64,000 nt of DNA from Tubulanus polymorphus (lineage: Eukaryota > Nemertea > Palaeonemertea > Tubulaniformes > Tubulanidae): positions 2,463,001 to 2,527,000 of the forward strand of contig NC_134031.1 in the NCBI RefSeq assembly GCF_964204645.1, written 5' to 3'. The translations under genes and the position numbers were made by a program. Positions 48,152 through 59,123 of this stretch are shown here, in pieces. The first letter of the stretch is position 1; each line of letters starts with the position of its first letter. The notes beneath the pieces are model-generated. The model was not told where the DNA came from. It was given only the letters and a program-made list of their open reading frames with translations, and did no database searches.

Positions 48152-50665
48152 GTTAAACAGGTATTTATTTATAATACGTATATATATATATATATACGTG
48201 TAACGTGATCTTAAACGATGTTTATTAGACAGGGCGGTTAAGGGCTAGAGGGTCGCCGCGGAAGGTGAGTATTCGGGATATGAATGTCTAATATAAACGG
48301 GCGTTTTGATTTTCAGGCTCGCGTATCGTCACTCATCACTTGATGACGGTCGACACCACCTCAGTCTCTGACGCGCTCCAAACACATGTTTCTTTTCTAT
48401 TGTTTTTCGCAGGTTGTGCATTTGATGAAGACACTTGTATTCATGTTGCCGATATGTAGTAGTGTGTACTCTATCTCTCTCTCTATTATATATATATATA
48501 TATATGAATATAAATATATATATACAATGCGTGTGTTATCTCGTGTCGAGGTGACCGCCATCTAGAACCATTCATTCATTCACAGTTAAAATCGATCGAA
48601 CTATTTGAACTATCGACGGGAATATTAGCAAAAAAAGTAACCGTGAAATTTCGTTCACCGGGCGCGGCTTGAACAACGACAATTTCAGTGCGCTTCGATG
48701 AGATACCGATTCACCAGGTGTCGCTAGTGGTTACTCGGATACCCGCGTTTCGATTTCCTTCACATTTCGTTTAGATTGATATCAATTATCTGTGAAATCT
48801 ATACTGGTAATGGGAACTGATTAATCGTTCTCAATTCATCGAAAATGAAAATGAAAATGTCACGTCATCTGGTGAGCACCGCCGGTACCTCATTGAAAAT
48901 GTGTATCATCGAAATACTACGGCGGAGATTGTCGCTGTTCGGCGAAGGAAAAAGAAGGTTTTATTATAAGTAACTGCTATATTTGAATATCAGATCTGTA
49001 TCATTTGTTGTTAGTCGCAATTTTCCATTTTTCGTTTCGAAATAGATCAAATATGTTCGTATGAAAATATGATCATTGGTTGCTTGGTACGTTCGTAGAC
49101 AATATTCGTTGACCAAAAGAAAACAAAAAACTGCGTCTCATAGCGGGTTTTTCTCCTGTTTTTTTTTTGTTTTTTTTTTTCGACGCAAAGATATTTAAAA
49201 ATTTAAAGGTATTTTTTGTACTTTTTCGGGGAAATGAAAAAAATAAAATCATTCGTCATCGCCTGTTTTTTTAAAGCTGCCTGTTTTACGTCTAATGATT
49301 GTCTCTCTCTCTCTCTTTCTTTCTCACTCTCTCTTCGTTGATGATTTATGAATTGATCCTGTGCATATCGTGCGAAGTTTTTGCTCTCGTTCGAATTATT
49401 TTTCGCCCAATGATGATTGATTGAAAAAATGCCTTGCCTTCCAGCAGTTGTCATCATTTTCATCCTGGTGGTGAATCCATGCCTGCATTCAGTCAGTATT
49501 CGTTCATTTTCATCGTAGTTTTCGTTCATGAATATATATATATATATTTTTTCCCGTCACGCCCCGTGTCCCTCATATCGACCAGGTTTATTCAAATAAC
49601 ATCCATACATGTCTATGATTATGATAATGATTCTCCATGTTTTATTTATATATGTATATTGCTGTGATATCTGGTAGAATTTGATAGTATATTCCCTATT
49701 TAAATGATATCCCTTGCATTGATAATTGATGTTGAATAAAATGCTATTTTCATCACTCTCCGTTATGAGATCCCCGGCGGCCGCTGGTCCTAATGCGGTT
49801 ATCACTTATCCGTATGTAGATAGGGGTCGACCTACACAGACATACCAGTGCTATGGCGACCTGTGCTGCTAGCTACCTACAACAGTCGTCTTGTGTTTAT
49901 GAAGAGGGCAAGTATCTGGCCTATACGTCATAGGTTAGTTGAACTCTGCTTCCAACTTCACATTTGAGGCATTCTCTGAAAGCAAAACAAATGACACTGC
50001 CTCTTCTAATCCATTTGTTTCACTCGTATATATGTATATTTTTACACTGTCTTGAATTGATTTGAATTGTCCATGATTTTTTTTTTTTGTATACCTGATA
50101 TATATTATATATACATGTATGTACGACCATTGTCTCTTTTGAATACGAACTTGAATATCGAATCGATCTGACGCTGATGATGTCCTTCTTACTATTTGAA
50201 ACCTGTATTTGCGATATGATTACCTGTGACCTGTTGAATTTATTATTCACATTATGCTCGCTCTCACATGCTAATATTAATGATATATCGATATATTTAA
50301 AACGCTAACTTTTGACGAATGACCATTTCGCTTCATACTATATATAATAGATGTATGTTTGTTGACCTGTATATATATTACATGCTATCAAGAATTTCAT
50401 TCATTTTTGCCCAACTGTTTAATATTCGTCCACGCATTCTCAGCTTGGAAAAAGCTCTGTTTGAATAATATGTCCTTCGCTCCATGACTTGAAATACATG
50501 ATGATTCTAATATCATTCCAAAGTGTAGATGATTATATATTTTACCCTCCCGAACCCCCCATTGAACTCTCGATATTATTCTTGCTCTGTTATTATCATC
50601 ATTATTATTATTACCATTCGCACCACTTGTTTTTTCTCTTCTTGATTATGACTTGTAATGCTAGG

Positions 50666-50743
50666 TTACGGTAGTGGCTTGGATGGTCGGATTCCTATAA
50701 CTTCCCCAGCTACTGGACAGCCTGTCGGTTTCACCTGGTGAAG
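50666..50743 (+). CDS. Possible alternative terminal exon of FUBP (25 codons)
   Basis: After TAATGCTAG the sequence reads in one frame GYGSGLDGRIPITSPATGQP and then VGFTW and a stop. The phase (needs one leading G) matches the donor at 47176. Skipping exon 47898-48151 would therefore give a short Gly/Pro-type C-terminus without the second Tyr motif. This is inference from phase and composition only. The acceptor has a mediocre pyrimidine tract. Confidence 0.25.
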
Positions 50744-53296
50744 ATTCCTCATTTGTCTTCTAGCATCTGTGTCCGTTTGTGTGTGTGACTCTAGCAGAGC
50801 TGTCAACCCGGTTGACAGCCTCGGTCTCTCACTCTCTTCAGATCCAATCCCTTTTCCAAACATTATCAATTCATTTCTGATCTCGCGTATCAGAGAAGGA
50901 CGTCTCTGCGGTTGTCAGCTCTCGTTTGTATCAAATGAATGACGTTGTCTTCTCTTCAAAAACTCCCATTTTGACTGATGATGATGATGCGATTGTTTAC
51001 TTACTCCTCCCTACAGCAGCTAGGATATCATGCTGCCTTGTACTTTTCAAATGTACTCGTTGACTTGTGTAGCCATAAACCCAGGCCGTGTCAATCATTG
51101 GTGAGCTTCAAAAGCTCTCGATGAAGTGGCGATGTTTAGCGTTTGAGTCCCGATCCACATTATCGCTATATTCTTTTCATTAAACAACAACCACTTGAAG
51201 ATTTGGCAAATTTACTATCGATCCATGGTCCCGTATAAATCTTGTAACTTCGGCAGAACGTTGGCACCGGTCGGGGTTTACGGTGTTTGTTCTCCTAAGT
51301 TTCGACTGCGTATGATTCTGTTCTTCCATATGTTTTGATTATGCCGTTTTCGAAAAACAGGTCTTACTAGCGTTGGCTCATCCGTGAGGTGATGACTTGA
51401 TCTGAAGAAGGCGTTTTTTAAGATGGCGTTCGACATCAATCCCTCGGATAAACAACGTATATATTTTACCATGTAGATTTTCTCATTAGGCAGGCGGTGT
51501 ATTTTAGTATTTTGATATTTGTTGTCGTTTTTCATTTCTGCCAAACTGACAAATTATTGATGAACGGATCAAAATGTGAAATGGAAAAAAAACTAGTCAA
51601 ACTTGGGGTCTTTTTTAAACTGTTTTTGTAACCGGAATTCGAACTTGAATATGATGATATGATATGGTATTTTTGTTAGTTGTTGTTATAAATCGGTATA
51701 TTGCGCGCACTTTGACAAAAACTATGACGATAAATTGAGAAAAATGTTCTCGCTGTTTTTGTACTGTTTAACGTATAGGCGACCGAAAAAAGGTAATTGA
51801 AAATGATTATCGAATATTGAAATAATGTCGACGACGAAATTTTTAATCCGGCGAGCTTTCTCTTTGCTTCTCAGTTGCTTGCTTCTAATATTTTTTTCGT
51901 AAAATGTCACCACCACAAACGGTAAACGATAACGATGTATTTGTTGTTCATAAATTAAATGAAAAATAAAAACCACAGGGATTGTTTTTTCATATATGCA
52001 TGATAACGTTGATGATCATATTCTTGCCAGGTTCACTATACGATAATTGATGATATATATTTGAATATGATATGATATGATATGATATGATATATATATA
52101 TATACTTGCGTTGCCTCTATTTGTGTTGCCATGATGTACGTTTTGTCGTTTTCTAAACAGGCATACTTTAAATATGGGAACAAACAAGTCGAGGTAAGGC
52201 CGAGTGGTAAGTCAATTCTATGAATTGATCATTGATCCGCAAATATTGCTTACCTGTATTGAATGATGATATATGATATTATTGACTTGGCATCTATATT
52301 GATGGTACATGTATATTGATCCTAATCACACACGTTTAACTCGTCTTAATCGGACGAATTTTCTCTCAATTTGTCGCCTCTTGAATATTAATCGGATGAA
52401 AATGAAAACGATATTTTTTAATGATAATGATGAATGATTATTGTGCTCACTCGTAAACTGATGATAATCGCGCGTTTTAAAAAATGATATCACAATTTCT
52501 GCAACTGTATTTCTATTATGATTATTATTATTATTATGAACATGTTTATCGATTGACACGATCAACAAAAACGTTTTAATGCATTTGTCCACCAGGGGGT
52601 TAGGTGTTCGACTGGCTTTCATGAATTGCGAGGAATATTTTTCTTCTAGTATTTTTTTTTTTTTTGTGTACGTACCAAGCAGGAAATAAAGAGCAGACTT
52701 TTTCGTAACATTTGTGAATATATATATATATATGCATTAAGAACTTATATCTATCCGTACAGCGAAATGCTTAATGGTTGAATATTAGTAAAATATACCT
52801 TGTCGTTAACTAAAAGAAAAAAAAACTGGTGCCGCTTAGATGGATAGATGGAGATACGAACGCGCATGCGCGGAAAAAATCCGGCTTTTGTAAATAGGCG
52901 TCTTGTTTAATCGTGTTGGTTCTCTTTTTAAGTATCGAAATCATAATCTAGGGATAGTTGTTTTGTTAGATGTAAAAACAATGCAATAATTAACTAAACA
53001 GAACAGTGGAGACAATAGCTGGCAGCTGTCGCGGATCAGATTCTATTTACCGGGTAATAATAGTTGATGATTTGCGCGTTTCGGTTGATAATTATTCATT
53101 GCGTCTTCGTATATTGCTCGGAAGAAGTGTTTTTATTGCTTTGAAGATGGAATTGAATATAGAAAAAGAAACTACTAAATACTGATAATTAATAATGCAT
53201 TGTATGGTATATGTATTAACACTGCTGTGTGTATATAGTTTGTTTTCGTTCAACTGTATCTGAAACGTATCTTAATTTTTTGGTGTCATTAAAAAG

Positions 53297-53302
53297 AATA
53301 AA
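53297..53302 (+). terminator. Candidate distal poly(A) signal
   Basis: AATAAA followed within about 25 bases by TG/T-rich sequence (TTGTGTATGTTTCGTG), a good cleavage-site context. It is the last such signal before the next gene. Confidence 0.4.
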
Positions 53303-54872
53303 CTTCATCTTGATTGTGTATGTTTCGTGTTAAGAGTTTGTTTGTTATTCTGGGAGTGTTGCTGACTGTGGTTAGAATCTTCTTTCCCTTTGATGTCGAT
53401 CTTACATTGCATCAGTCTCGAGAGGAAGCCAGTAGATGACACCCCCAGATGAGAGGGGTCTACAATACCAAATGAATATACGATGATAAATGTCCCTACA
53501 AACCGAACAAGAAATTGTCCATGCGTTGAGCAGTGAAAAGATGCGCACATGTACCAGCAGGTAATGTTGGTACGCGTTGAGGATATTTACTTTGCCTCAG
53601 TGCAGGAGGTGTTCCGCACAGCGATTGATAATTGGTGGATAACACAACGTAGATATCAAGAGGCTGTCATATATGTCACCATCGCGTTTGCCAAACTGAT
53701 ATAAAGCGAGCGAGTTTTGCTTGTGATGGAATTCCTGTCTGGACAAACTGCTTAGACTGAAATCCAATTGGTTATAGTGGCAGCCGGTCGGCATTGATAC
53801 CGAGAAAGAATAATTTAAATTTGATGCTAGGATAATTTTGAGGATTAGAGGTCATTAGAATATTGGACTCTATAGTTATTCGTAAAGGACGTGTACCCGA
53901 CGCTTGCGGGTTTGACTTTACTTAAAAACTGTTTTCGTCGGTAAATAGCATTACGTGATTAAGGAGTTACGCACCCGCTGTAATCAAACCGTATTTCTAC
54001 AAACTGCGAAAAATTTCGCCGATTTTCAGGCATTAGACGGTAAGTTTACGGGACTTAATATCAATTTATGCATATTTCAGCATCAGCTTATTACAACTGA
54101 TAATACACAAGTGAGATATTCGGTAGCAAAGAGTGGTGATATGAGTAAATTGCAAATATCTGATAGTAGTCACTTGCCAGGGCCCAGGGGCGCTTTTTGC
54201 CAATCGGCACAGAGTGTTCAAATCAAAAAAGATCTTACTCATTATCCTGTGTATCTTAGGATGTCATCTAATGTGTATGTTAGCTTTGTGTTTGGCCCTC
54301 TGATGTAAGCAGCCCCTGCACGAGTATTATCTAGGATGAGGAGTATATTTCACTAGTAGGATTCGAACCCACGACAACTCGTCGCTCGGTTGTGAGTCAA
54401 ACATCTTATTTACCAAGCCACTGAGACGAGACAAAGTTGGTAAATGTTAAATCTTATGTAAACGAGTCGTAAACAAAAGGGCAGCTTTTTCAACTGTAAT
54501 ATTTTCAAATTAGGTCTGATGGGCAAAAGGGCGAGGGTTAAAGAGATTTAATATTTTAAAAGCTGTAAGCTGTAAGTAAGTTGTGGGTCTAAAATCCGGT
54601 CCAGTTGTAGAATGCTACACTTAGTATGGAGGTCAAGTGTTTGAATCCTGATATTTGTGATATTTCTCAGAATTTTCTAAGTCCATTAAAATTGTGCAAC
54701 GAGTCAGTTATAGGTTCTAACATCATCTACCCTGTAAGATGTTAAATGGCAGATATCTTATTTCTAATCTTTTTCTTTTCTCCTCTGTTCACTGCAGCAC
54801 AGGTTGAGGTTATATTATATCGTCAGCTGTTCGCACTGTTTTTTAATACCTGCTGCTGACCATAGAGACAAA
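53303..54872. other. Intergenic / 5' region of the DUF3715 gene
   Basis: No supported gene. The open frame at 53955-54308 has no family similarity I recognise. A tRNA-like minus-strand fragment lies at 54355-54430. The last about 100 bases before the ATG at 54873 are probably the 5' leader. Confidence 0.5.
54355..54430 (-). repeat. tRNA-like / SINE-head fragment
   Basis: On the minus strand, TCAGTGGCTTGGTAAA resembles an A-box and GTGGGTTCGAATCCTAC a B-box with its T-arm. The acceptor and anticodon stems do not pair well in my reading, so I call it a tRNA pseudogene or SINE head. Confidence 0.45.
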
Positions 54873-57800
54873 ATGACCGATCTACCAATGTGTAAGTATC
54901 TTATAATAACAATGAAACTATTCTCATAAAACCTCTAAGTTTTCACTATGATTTATGATGGTTAATCACAAACATCATATAACAGACCATGAATCCTGCT
55001 CTGACTGCCACGGATTCATGTTACTGCATCGACCGAATTGACCGCGAGACCCGAGGCATTCGGAGAATAATGTTTCAATTCTGTCTGATAAGAAGAAGTT
55101 ATCTTATCATGTTATTTTTGTTTCTCCGATGATGAAGTTTAGTCAAAACACTCGGAATAAACCGTTTAATCATCAACTGTGGGTTTTGCTCATTAACTCT
55201 GAAATTCTGATATTAATCAATACCAGTCAAAATTAAGCTTAAAATTCTGTATTTTTTGGGGATTGAAAGCCTTGCTACTTCACAGCCACGATGTCACACT
55301 TAACAATGAATGCAGCCCGTTTAAAATTCCAGCATTTGGAGAACAGTGTCCATGAATCTTGTATTGTTTGTGTATTGCGTTTCAGATTCGGTTCAAGAAG
55401 TTCCGATCTCGAACGGTTTGATATCGCAGATAATCAACACGAGTCAACTCGATTCACAGGCGAATAAATGTCCGTGGATATTGACTAAAGCTGAAATAGT
55501 ACAACACGCTCAATTTGACTGCGAATATGAAGGTTTGTACTGAGATACAGAAACGGTTGTGATGTTAAATTACCCGGCCTGTCGGAAGCAAAATGGCAGA
55601 ATTTTCCACGCAAACTCAGATGATGTTAGACGAAACCCCAAAATAAAAAGAAAAACTATCTGGTAGTTTAACGTTTCAACTCAATTCTATGAGCCATTTT
55701 CAAAACAGTTTTTGAAAATGGCTCATAGAATTGAGTTGAAACGTTAAACTACCAGATAGTTTTTCTTTTTATTGTGGGTTTTTGTCTACTATTGATATTG
55801 GACAGCCAATTGTCTATGGAAACCAATCAGATGATGTTCATTGTCTGAAACAAAAATGTTTGCAGTGGCCTTTATATATATAGGTAGTCTGCTATACCTA
55901 ATATCTATTTCAACTTGACTTAAGAGCACATCAGGTGCCTGCCTAGCTCAGTCTGTTTTGGTGGTAAATACCTGATAGAAGTCTTATTAGGACCAGAAAG
56001 CACTGGCAGTGGACCTTTAAACATTGATTTTCAATCCATTCTTCACCTTATTGAAGGATATCCAAAAAGTCTTCATTGAAAGGGGATAAAAAGAGAAAAT
56101 TGAAAAGTTTAACAATATGTTACCATGCCTACACACCAAACTTCCAGTGCTTTCTGGTCCTAATACGACTTTTATTAGGTAAGTACCAACACAGACTGAG
56201 CTAGGCAGGCACCTGATGTGCTCTCAAGTCGAGTTGAAATAGACATTAGGAACGACTGATCGTGGATATTGACCCTGGATGAGGTTTTCTCATTTTAATT
56301 CTAGAAAAGAAGGCCGAAACGCTGGGATTTTCGCAGGCGAATTCAAATTGTGATTTGTCGAATAGATACGGTTTTTGCACCGAGTCGGACGACGAAATCA
56401 TTAAACAGATGTTGCTGAACGGACTGATGATTTCCAACGTAAAATACAACACGCTCGGGTTCAGTAAATGCGGCTCTTACGTGACGAGATTCATCGACGT
56501 CTGTTTGAAGTATTATCACTTCCAGAATCCGAGCGAAGATGACGTACGCGTCGTTATATTCAAGGTAATTTATCAAAACTCGCGCGTTAATATCGTCGTG
56601 GTTCCTCCTCACTGGGAAATCGGATAAAAACGGAAATATTTGCGAATTCGATAGATTTTCCTTGATTATCCGGGAAATGTTTGGGAAAGTAGTTCAGTGT
56701 AGTTTATGGATGTCATATGTTTGTAAACCTGAACGCAAATTTCTTGAATATCGCTAGTCAAAAATGTTGATATCGCCCGTAGAATGATGGTATTATCTGT
56801 TTTGCGAATACCCCGTTACTAGTTGGGGAAGTTTAAAAATCATCTATGAAATACTTTGAATTACAAAACTGTGGGAACGGTGTAGTATGTTGGATTTTAT
56901 TCCTATTTTATTCAAGAGATGCTTTATTAATTTTTACCTGCTGATTAATTGTTTTTCAGTATTTTCTCGGGAAGGTTACGAAATGCGTTCCGAAAGCGTC
57001 ATATGCTACTGAAATAATCGAACCGACGCAAGGATTCGACGCCCACCAGTCGGTCATTGAACCAACTCCCATCGAACCTATTCATCAGCAGTTCGAAAAA
57101 TCACAGGTAGGCTTATATCAGTTATACTCTTCAGCAATCTCATGTGGCTGGGTGAGTACTCTGACTCCTGGGTGAGTACTCTGACTCCTGGGTGAGTACT
57201 CTGACTCCTGGGTGAGTACTTTGATTCCTGGGTGAGTTCTCTGACTCCTCGGTGAGGTCTCTGACTTCTGGGCGAGGTCTCTGACTCCTGGGCGAGGTCT
57301 CTGACTCTTGGGCGAGGTCTTTGGTTCCTGAGTGAGGTCTCTGACTCCTGGGCGAGGTCTTTGGCTCCTGGGTGAGGTCTTTGACTCCTGGGTGAGTTCT
57401 TTGACTGGTTAGTTATATCACAAGCCCCAGTTCCAGCAGTTGAAATGAGTTCATTTTTTCAATATCTCAACTTTGCTTAACCATGTAATTTGAGGGATAA
57501 TAGAATATTATTATTTCAATGTTACTATTATTATTAACATATATAATTTTGTTCAATATTTCGTAGGTGTATTTGTATGAATTCGACTCACTCCGTGGTA
57601 TTCCGGTAATGCGTCCACGTCAGTGTATACCAGTAGCTGTTTTGTCGTACACGAAAGACAAAATGTTGGAAGCGGAAATTTACCGCACGCGAGAATGCGC
57701 GAAGATGTCGTCGAGCGACCTTGAAGACTCCGGGTCGCAGTGTTCGAACAACAGCGCGTCAGAGAGTCTGAAAGGCAACGATCGATTCGCGAATAACCCG

Positions 57801-59024
57801 CAGTTGAAGGCGATCGTCGACGCCATCAACTCGCGCCCGATAAACAGCGCGCCGATTCTACCGCGTCGTAAACGAGTCGGCGCGATACCGACGGGTGGCG
57901 CCGGCGGTGTCGATAACTGCGTCTCCGTGTCGGAGCGGTTAGCCAACAATCCGCAGCTGAAAGCGATCGTCGATCAGATTAATTCGCGTCCAGCGTTGGA
58001 GAACGCTCCGATGTTACCTCCGCGTAACGGACGCGTGCCGCGCTCTAACGGTAAAGCGACGTATTACAATCAAACGCCGGCGGTTACGGCGTCCAGTCCG
58101 AATTACGGTTACAACGACGCGTATTACGACTACAACGACCAGTATTACGAGTACGTCTGCGATTCGGCAGCGCCCTCTACGTCGTCTTCGTCGTCATCGA
58201 CCGCGTTTTACCAGAACAATCCGTGGCAGACGCAAGAACCGTCTGTCGGTCGTATCGGTGGTGGCGCCACCGGTAGCGTTAACGCCCAGCGAGGCGCTAA
58301 CAATCTACAACACCATCGAGGAGGCAGCATGAACGCAGTGAGTCCGCGTCGTGGCAGTAACGGCTACCACTACAACCCCGGTAATCAAAAACAAATGCCG
58401 CCATCTGGTGGTGGCGCGTCGTCGTCAAAAAATTTCTGGGATAGTTACGAGTACGGCAGCGGGGCGCCTGCTCCGTCACGTGTCACCAATCAATATCATC
58501 AGCAACAAACAGCGCCGCTGCAGCGTCACAATGAAAACGGCTCGGGGGGCGCTGTTAATTTCGGTTACCACAGTTACAACAATGACAGTTATTACAACGT
58601 ACAGCCTCAGAATCATCGCGGCGCCATTACCGGAGGCAACGGAGTCGCGAAGAGTTATCAGGGAGGACGTGGATTGTCTTTTAGAGGACGAGGAAGAGGT
58701 AGGTGAAACAGCAGCGGCTAGGTGACTTACGAGCTCAGTTCCACGCTCAGGTTTTATTCCATATTCCTCATGCTTCAGGACAGATAAACAGTACCGATTC
58801 TACAGTAATTGGGATATGAAAGTGATGCTGACGCTTCCATCAAAATTTGAAATTTTCTCCTGTAAAACTACTTGGAAACTAATTATACCTAGGAATGATT
58901 GATCTGTAGCGACCCTGTCTTATTAGAACGGCGCTAAAAGAAGCAAAGCTTGCCATCGATTCATTAGTGAAATTCTCGTTTTATCATTTCAGGGAGAGGC
59001 AATGGTTTCCAGCATTTCCATTGA
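54873..59024 (+). CDS. DUF3715 (TASOR/TEX15-type pseudo-PARP) protein with RG-rich tail
   Basis: Exons 54873-54891, 55386-55532, 56305-56564, 56960-57106, 57567-58698 and 58993-59024 join in phase, giving 578 aa. Residues about 70-225 match the DUF3715 pattern. They include RYGFC (76-80), a conserved FIDV.L.YYHF segment, VVIFKYFLGKVTKC, then YLYEF and RPRQCIPVAVLSY. This is the N-terminal domain of TASOR, TASOR2 and TEX15, a PARP-like fold without known activity, used in transposon or gene silencing. Unlike those proteins of well over 1000 aa, this one then has two copies of a 19-residue motif (264-282, 315-333), a low-complexity Asn/Ser/Tyr/Gly region and a RGRGRGRG tail. That tail is a typical RNA-binding and methylation-prone sequence. 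Without the last splice the frame ends at 58706 with RGRGR. A nuclear or germ-granule role is inference. AATAAA is at 59118. Confidence 0.8.
55627..55788. mobile_element. Near-perfect 160-bp hairpin element in intron 2
   Basis: Arms of about 80 bases pair almost perfectly around a 3-base centre (CAG at about 55706). The outer ends are TAGACGAAACCCC and GGGTTTTTGTCTA. The inner part includes TTTCAACTCAATTCTATGAG and its reverse complement. It has the shape of a snap-back MITE. The related sequence at 40495-40575 shows it is a dispersed family. Confidence 0.85.
55897..56250. mobile_element. MITE-like element, family CTAATGTCYATTTCAAC, copy 2
   Basis: The arms begin CCTAATATCTATTTCAACTT and end with the inverse AAATAGACATTAGG. 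They extend about 110 bases each, including AGGTGCCTGCCTAGCTCAGT and CCAGTGCTTTCTGGTCCTAA, with small differences. The central part resembles the copy at 13066-13368. It is intronic, ending about 55 bases before exon 56305. Confidence 0.85.
57151..57410 (+). repeat. 13-copy, 20-bp minisatellite with splice-donor-like units
   Basis: Exactly thirteen 20-base units with consensus GGTGAGTACTCTGACTCCTG. Units 1-4 keep GGTGAGTAC. Later ones change to GGTGAGG or GGCGAGG. The array begins 44 bases after the true donor (CAG/GTAGGC at 57107) of the DUF3715 gene. Confidence 0.95.
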
Positions 59025-59117
59025 ACTGTCTGTATTGAACTCACATCGGTGAATACGTACCCCGCTAAACTCGTGATGATTCTAATTCTCTCATTCTGTT
59101 CAAACTGCTGTAGTTTT

Positions 59118-59123
59118 AATAAA
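59118..59123 (+). terminator. Candidate poly(A) signal of the DUF3715 gene
   Basis: AATAAA 94 bases after the spliced stop codon at 59024. Confidence 0.55.

Larger units (their letters stand above)
48152..53302 (+). other. Putative long 3' UTR / alternative 3' region of the FUBP gene
   Basis: An AT-rich region without a supported gene. The FUBP stop codon overlaps a strong donor (GTGAGT at 48148). Acceptor-like sites follow at about 48230 (TTTATTAG) and 48411 (TTTTTCGCAG), with a second donor GTGAGT near 48267. This suggests terminal-exon splicing variants. AATAAA signals occur at 49735, 51965, 52685 and 53297. Microsatellites include TA runs (about 48180-48200, 48487-48525), a CT run (49300-49335), GATAT repeats (52065-52105) and poly-T runs. 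Whether one transcript covers all of it is unknown. Confidence 0.45.

Noticed and set aside
51278-51544. 88-codon minus-strand frame in the FUBP 3' region
   Set aside because: No similarity and lies antisense in a likely 3' UTR. Best treated as chance.
53955-54308. 117-codon plus-strand frame before the DUF3715 gene
   Set aside because: No recognised family, ordinary AT-rich composition, no promoter or splice support. It could be real but I cannot support it.
54355-54430. A functional tRNA gene on the minus strand
   Set aside because: A- and B-box-like motifs exist, but acceptor and anticodon stems do not pair well by eye. Listed as a tRNA-like fragment instead.
58351-58725. 124-codon frame overlapping the DUF3715 last large exon
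   Set aside because: It is an out-of-frame shadow of the GC-rich coding exon. The main frame carries the domain and phase support.
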